Positions 63,269-64,000 of a stretch of 64,000 nt of DNA are shown here, in pieces. This DNA comes from Heyndrickxia sporothermodurans (GTDB taxonomy: Bacteria; Bacillota; Bacilli; Bacillales; Bacillaceae_C), in the NCBI GenBank assembly GCA_018333075.1, contig BORH01000006.1, forward strand, positions 124,001 to 188,000, read 5' to 3'. How positions within the stretch are numbered: the first letter of the stretch is position 1; each line of letters starts with the position of its first letter. The position numbers and the translations under genes are program-made. The notes beneath the pieces were generated by a model that worked only from the letters and a program-made list of their open reading frames with translations, was not told the DNA's origin and did no database searches.

Positions 63269-64000
63269 TTATTTATTCTTCTTCCATTCATCATATTGCT
63301 TTTGAATTTCAGCTAATACTTTATCTAATCCTGCTTCTTTTAATTTTTGATTCATTTTTTTCAAATATTCTTCTGGTTCTACACTTCCTGTTAGTAAAGC
63401 AGGTGCAAACTCTTTAGAAACATTGGATATGGAAGCAATTTCTGTTCGTACTGGTGTTGAATCAAAGTGAAATCCTAAAGATGGTGCTGGTGTTGATTCT
63501 TCATTAAATTTCTTGAAAGCATCCCATTTGTCTTCAGGATCATTTTCATAAAGTTTTAAAATGAAATGATTACCTAATGCATATGTTGGCATATTATAAT
63601 TTTTCACACGAGCTGGTAGATCTTGGATTTTACCATTATCCAACTCTTTGTAATGCTCACCCTCGATTCCTTTATCTACAAGATTACGTAGATAAGGATC
63701 TGTATTTAAGAGATTTAAGAATGCCATCGCTTTTTCAGGATTTTTAGATGTTGCTGAAATCGCTTGAATTGCTCCAGTTACTGAATTATTATACGTTACT
63801 GGCTTTGTAATTGGCTGAACAACAACATCATATCCTGCCGCACGAGACCATAATAATTCTGCATAAGGTTGATACATTTCCTTACGAACAAACCAATTTT
63901 CAACTTCCATTGGCCAAGGATCTTTACTTGTTGCTGCGTCCGCTTTAATATATCCTGCTTTATAGAACTTGTGCATCGTTTTTAATGTATCTAATGTGAT
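63269..64000 (-). CDS. ABC transporter solute-binding protein, C-terminal part (DUF3502/LplA type)
   Basis: About 244 C-terminal residues are visible; the gene continues beyond the right edge. Segments such as WFVRKEMYQPYAELLWSRAA, YDVVVQPITKPVTYNNS and AISATSKNPEKAMAFLNLLN are typical of extracellular sugar-binding lipoproteins. The C-terminal part (from EFAPALLTGSVEPEEYLKKM) is of the DUF3502/LplA type. It captures an oligosaccharide outside the membrane for an ABC permease that should lie further right. It is followed by the GH1, ROK and ThuA genes. Confidence 0.88.
   Translation of the reverse strand: MTLDTLKTMHKFYKAGYIKADAATSKDPWPMEVENWFVRKEMYQPYAELLWSRAAGYDVVVQPITKPVTYNNSVTGAIQAISATSKNPEKAMAFLNLLNTDPYLRNLVDKGIEGEHYKELDNGKIQDLPARVKNYNMPTYALGNHFILKLYENDPEDKWDAFKKFNEESTPAPSLGFHFDSTPVRTEIASISNVSKEFAPALLTGSVEPEEYLKKMNQKLKEAGLDKVLAEIQKQYDEWKKNK

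Overview
The window is a stretch of chromosome from a low-GC Gram-positive, endospore-forming member of the Bacillaceae. Evidence for this: strong AGGAGG-type ribosome binding sites, AT-rich codon use, TTATAATNATTATAA-type PerR and CcpA cre-like sites, a bacillopeptidase F-like protease, an mtlA-mtlR-mtlF-mtlD operon, two glycine-rich YjcZ-type miniproteins and several B. subtilis-like neighbourhoods (csoR-copZ-copA, yvdT-yvdS-yvdR, ytcD-ytbD-ytbE, fructokinase-manA). The genus cannot be fixed from the sequence alone. No rRNA, tRNA, CRISPR array, IS transposase or integrase was seen.

Layout. 1-1.6 kb: start of an S66 LD-carboxypeptidase, a decayed Nudix gene, a small membrane protein and a methyltransferase. 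2.1-6.6 kb: copper homeostasis (secreted His-rich protein, CopA, CopZ and two CsoR-type repressors) with four candidate operators. 6.7-13.6 kb: acetyltransferases, a LysR/YeiH divergent pair, a TetR-SMR efflux module with palindromic operators, a methyltransferase and a membrane protein. 13.6-19 kb: kynureninase with a permease, a TetR regulator and HflX. 19.6-24 kb: a 1450-residue secreted subtilase. 24.8-32.8 kb: drug-efflux MFS, DUF4097 protein, KinB-like histidine kinase, hydroxyacid reductase and the HxlR/MFS/aldo-keto reductase module. 32.9-38.3 kb: complete mannitol PTS operon. 38.4-42.4 kb: a structured repeat, methionine gamma-lyase under a perfect cre, an acetyltransferase and a TcaA-like zinc-ribbon membrane protein.

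42.5-47.6 kb is the least ordinary segment: a tight three-gene cassette encoding a VirD4/TrwB-like ATPase without membrane anchor, a protein built of about four winged-helix-like repeats, and a long acidic repeat-rich disordered protein, with a divergent PH-like membrane protein. It has no relaxase, integrase or other conjugation gene, so it is the best candidate here for an undescribed system.

47.8-55.9 kb: catalase with a perfect PerR box and a PerR-like Fur protein, oligoendopeptidase F, mannose-6-phosphate isomerase, fructokinase, a 19-copy tandem repeat with a roughly 21-bp (two helical turns) period, and CvfB. 56-60 kb: tiny overlapping genes, an 878-residue secreted OB-fold protein, a YdjO zinc protein and two YjcZ miniproteins. 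60.1-64 kb: a sugar operon (solute-binding protein, GH1 glycosidase, ROK kinase, ThuA protein) that runs off the window end. Its parts suggest import of a beta-glucoside, phosphorylation by the kinase, then cleavage by a phospho-beta-glycosidase.
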